From: Pseudomonadota bacterium
GTDB lineage: Bacteria > Pseudomonadota > Gammaproteobacteria > Steroidobacterales > Steroidobacteraceae
NCBI GenBank assembly: GCA_018241425.1
Contig: JAFEDU010000003.1
Location: 248,001-312,000, forward strand
DNA length: 64,000 nt
Direction: 5' to 3'
Positions within the stretch are counted from its first letter, which is position 1; the number at the start of each line of letters is the position of its first letter. The position numbers and the translations under genes were made by a program. This document shows positions 61,997 to 64,000 of this stretch, in pieces. Under the pieces are notes generated by a model that was given only the letters and a program-made list of their open reading frames with translations, was not told the DNA's origin and ran no database searches.

Positions 61997-62026
61997 CATG
62001 CACATGCAGTTACTATGCGGTGCATG
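61997..62026. promoter_or_regulatory. Inverted repeat over the start of the RHH gene
   Basis: CATGCAC (61997-62003) and GTGCATG (62020-62026) are exact inverted copies with a 16-bp spacer that holds TACTAT (62011-62016), a -10-like box. The right arm covers the ATG (62024-62026). This looks like an operator for autoregulation by the encoded ribbon-helix-helix protein. Confidence 0.45.
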
Positions 62027-62191
62027 GAAACCAAGACCGCGCGGCTCACCCTGCTGATCGACCCCAACAAGAAGAAGGCGTTCGAGAAGCTGTGCGCGCA
62101 GCAGGACCTGACGCCCTCGCAGGTCGTGCGGCAGATGATCCGCGACTACCTGACGCACCACGGCGTCAGCTGGCAGCCGAAGCGGCGCTGA
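62024..62191 (+). CDS. Very small ribbon-helix-helix (CopG/Arc-type) DNA-binding protein
   Basis: 55 residues. METKTARLTLLIDPNKKK gives the DNA-contacting strand (alternating TARLTLLID), then two helices (AFEKLCAQQDLTPSQVV, RQMIRDYLTHHG). The LTPSQVVRQMIRDYL part is the RHH turn and second helix. It would act as a dimer. There is no Shine-Dalgarno sequence, and the -10-like box at 62011-62016 would place the RNA start at about 62023, so the message may be leaderless. No toxin gene is next to it. Its end overlaps the convergent SulP gene by 26 bp. Confidence 0.75.
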   Translation: METKTARLTLLIDPNKKKAFEKLCAQQDLTPSQVVRQMIRDYLTHHGVSWQPKRR

Positions 62192-63857
62192 GGGCCGCGG
62201 GCGGCGCGCCCTCCAGCGCCTGCAGTGCGAGCGCCAGGCTCTCGTAGCACCCGCGTCCGGCCACCGCGCTCACGATACCGGCGCGCTCGAGCTTGCGCTG
62301 TACGTTGCTGCGCGCCTCGCACAAGAGCACCCGCACCCCGCGGCGCTCGAGGTTGCCCATCGCCTCCTCCAGCGCCTGCAGGCCGGTGAAGTCCATGAAC
62401 GGCACCTGTCGCAGTCGGATCACGATGGCACGCGGGTCGCTGTGCGAGTGCGCCAGCGCCCGCTCGAAAGTCTCCACGGCGCCGAAGAAGAACGGCCCCT
62501 CGATGTTGTAGACAAGTACGCCGGCGGGCAGTGCGCTGCGGCCGCCCGACTGCAGCTCCTGGCGCAGCGCCGCCTCGTCCACCTTCAGCACCTCGACGGT
62601 GGCGGCCATGCGGCGCAGGAACAGCAGCATCGCCAGGATCACCCCGACGTTGACGGCCACCACCAGGTCCACGAACACCGTGAGCCCGAAGGTGATGGCG
62701 AGGATCGCGACGTCCCCCCAGGGCGCGGTGCGCAGCATGCGCAGGCAATGCCGCAGCTCGCTCATGTTCCAGGCGACGACGAACAGCACCGCCGCGAGCG
62801 CCGCCAGCGGCACCCGGGCAGCGAGCGGGGCGAGCAGCAGCAGCACCAGCACCAGCAGCACCGAGTGCACCACGCCGGCGATCGGCGCGTTGGCGCCGTT
62901 CCTGATGCTGGTGGCGGTGCGGGCGATTGCCCCGGTCGCGGCGATGCCGCCGAACAGCGGCGCGAGCACGTTGGCGACGCCCTGCGCGACCAGCTCCTGG
63001 TTGGAGTCGTGCCGCGTACCGCTCATGCCGTCCGCGACCACGGCCGAGAGCAGCGACTCGATGGCAGCCAGCATCGCGATGGTGAAGGCGGGCGGGGCGA
63101 GCTCGATGAGGCGCTCGGCGCTCAACCCGGGCAGGCTCAGGTGCGGCAGTGCGCGCGGGATGCCGCCGAAGGCGCTGCCGATGGTGGCGACGCCCGGGAA
63201 GTCGCCGAGGTACTGGGCGAGGCTCGCCGCAAGCAGGGCGACCAGCGGCCCGGGCACGCGCCGCAGCAGTGGCACGTGCGGGGTGAGGAGCACGGCGGCG
63301 AGGCTCAGGAGCGCGAGCCCGAGGGTGGCCGGGTGCAACTGCGGCAGCGACTGCAGGAGCTCCCACAGTTTCTGGTGGAAGTGCGTGCCGTGAGGGTGCG
63401 GCAGCCCGAAGAAGTCCTGCCACTGGCCGACGAAGATGATGACGCCGATGCCGGCGGTGAAGCCGGCGATCACCGGGTCCGGGATGAAGCGCAGCACCGC
63501 CCCGAAGCGCGCCAGCCCGAACAGCACCAGGATCACGCCCGCCATGCAGGTCGCGATGAGGAGGCCGTCCGCGCCGTGGCGGGCGGCGACGCCGGCGAGG
63601 ATGACGATGAAGGCCCCGGTGGGGCCGGCGATTTGCACGCGGCTCCCGCCGCATAGGGAGACCACGAGGCCCGCGACGATGGAGGTGTAGATGCCCTGCT
63701 CGGGCTTGGCGCCGGAGGCGATGGCAAAGGCCATGGCAAGCGGCAGGGCGACCAGGCCCACCACGATGCCCGCGAGCACGTTGCGCGGCCAGTTGGCGCG
63801 CCTTAAGAGCCCGGCGTGCGCAGCCTCCAGGACGGCGATCACGGCATCCGGACCCAT
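62166..63857 (-). CDS. SulP-family inorganic anion transporter with STAS domain
   Basis: 563 residues. A membrane core of 12-14 helices shows the SulP signatures: NVLAGIVVGLVALPLAMAFA, GPTGAFIVILAGVAARHG, FTAGIGVIIFVGQWQDFFG, and ANVLAPLFGGIAATGAIART. A cytoplasmic STAS domain is at about 440-545 (VLVYNIEGPFFFGAVETFE, VPFMDFTGLQALEEAM). Substrates in this family include sulphate, bicarbonate and dicarboxylates; I cannot choose. A TATAGT box at 63880-63875 on the minus strand could be its -10 element, but no good -35 is visible. Confidence 0.93.
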   Translation of the reverse strand: MGPDAVIAVLEAAHAGLLRRANWPRNVLAGIVVGLVALPLAMAFAIASGAKPEQGIYTSIVAGLVVSLCGGSRVQIAGPTGAFIVILAGVAARHGADGLLIATCMAGVILVLFGLARFGAVLRFIPDPVIAGFTAGIGVIIFVGQWQDFFGLPHPHGTHFHQKLWELLQSLPQLHPATLGLALLSLAAVLLTPHVPLLRRVPGPLVALLAASLAQYLGDFPGVATIGSAFGGIPRALPHLSLPGLSAERLIELAPPAFTIAMLAAIESLLSAVVADGMSGTRHDSNQELVAQGVANVLAPLFGGIAATGAIARTATSIRNGANAPIAGVVHSVLLVLVLLLLAPLAARVPLAALAAVLFVVAWNMSELRHCLRMLRTAPWGDVAILAITFGLTVFVDLVVAVNVGVILAMLLFLRRMAATVEVLKVDEAALRQELQSGGRSALPAGVLVYNIEGPFFFGAVETFERALAHSHSDPRAIVIRLRQVPFMDFTGLQALEEAMGNLERRGVRVLLCEARSNVQRKLERAGIVSAVAGRGCYESLALALQALEGAPPAALSAASAAS

Positions 63858-63922
63858 GTGCGTGGCATTACCATACTATACACATATAGCGCTGCCGCGG
63901 CCGGGGCGCCCATCACGCGCCC

Positions 63923-63951
63923 AAAAAAAAGCCCCGCACTATGGCGGGGCT
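63923..63951 (-). terminator. Minus-strand terminator of a gene outside the window
   Basis: AGCCCCGC (63930-63937) and GCGGGGCT (63944-63951) form an 8-bp stem with a 6-nt loop; on the minus strand it is followed by eight T (63930-63923 read backward). It ends a leftward transcript that enters from beyond position 64000. Bases 63952-64000 are presumably its 3' end; no gene can be named from them. Confidence 0.8.
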
Positions 63952-64000
63952 TGTATCGTCGTCGCCCGATGACCCGGTGGTTCGCTGTCAGCTCCTTCCG

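Noticed and set aside
62024..62191. The RHH protein as the antitoxin of a toxin-antitoxin pair
   Set aside because: No toxin-like gene lies on either side: gltD is upstream and the convergent SulP gene is downstream.

Overview
The window is a stretch of bacterial chromosome that is very rich in G+C throughout (my impression by eye, not computed). Its gene set points to a gammaproteobacterium, probably near the Xanthomonadales, Nevskiales or Steroidobacterales. The evidence is an argS-priA pair, a three-gene pntAA-pntAB-pntB transhydrogenase, an E. coli-type gshA, gltBD, cbpA-cbpM, a SirB2 protein, an S46 dipeptidyl-peptidase, and a sigma factor/DUF3619/DUF3106 operon. I see no insertion sequence, prophage, CRISPR array, tRNA or rRNA. 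This is ordinary core chromosome, and the unusual material lies in single genes and in a few intergenic regions.

Layout. 1-2505: argS (cut by the edge) and priA on the minus strand. 2574-4369: an overlapping plus-strand operon of an ECF-type sigma factor, a DUF3619 membrane protein, a small secreted proline-rich protein and a DUF3106 protein. 4363-7469: a minus-strand operon of a Tat-type FAD oxidoreductase, a two-helix channel-like membrane protein and a periplasmic cyclophilin. 7527-10345: pntAA-pntAB-pntB. 10460-13128: HNH nuclease, 5'-3' exonuclease, two small membrane proteins and a cupin. 13339-19285: acetate/acyl-CoA genes (an acetyl-CoA synthetase with a histone-like tail and an acetyl-CoA hydrolase/transferase) with a metallo-beta-lactamase-fold protein and a cupin. 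19301-21207: cytochrome b561 flanked by two YceI proteins. 21255-27762: S46 peptidase, SirB2, and a four-gene minus-strand run (dienelactone hydrolase, gabD, hemH, VOC protein). 27825-31841: thiolase, Sel1/TonB-like protein and MFS transporter. 31819-33199: mtnP and a DUF962 protein. 33223-43635: a long plus-strand block with gshA, a small acidic protein, a diguanylate cyclase, an ABC-2 exporter, an ATP-grasp ligase, PAP2, a glycosyltransferase, a membrane-anchored response regulator and a YheT-like hydrolase. 43656-48419: bactofilin, SPOR protein, a structured intergenic region, a TPR protein, a LysR regulator and cbpA-cbpM. 48657-55801: a Ser/Thr kinase with TPRs, DUF924, a Kef-type antiporter, an HtrA-like protease, a hypothetical protein and an acetyltransferase. 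56112-63857: gltBD, a very small ribbon-helix-helix protein and a SulP transporter.

How the genes fit together. Central and redox metabolism dominates: GltBD consumes NADPH, which PntAA/AB/B regenerates; GshA begins glutathione synthesis; Acs, the acetyl-CoA hydrolase/transferase and the thiolase handle short-chain acyl-CoA; HemH makes haem; cytochrome b561 needs haem. MtnP recycles methylthioadenosine. CbpA/CbpM form a chaperone and inhibitor pair behind a sigma32-like promoter.

The most interesting non-coding region is 44950-45280. It holds a sequence with the exact spacing of a sigma54 promoter, followed by about 76 nt that fold into two hairpins whose loops both show ACUUCCCC and that end in a textbook terminator. 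This reads as an undescribed C-rich-loop small RNA. An opposite-strand terminator next to it suggests a second transcript. Other points worth checking are the lysine/arginine-rich tail on Acs, a channel-like protein without a potassium filter, a response regulator fused through the membrane to an OmpA-like end, and a possibly leaderless, self-regulated ribbon-helix-helix gene.
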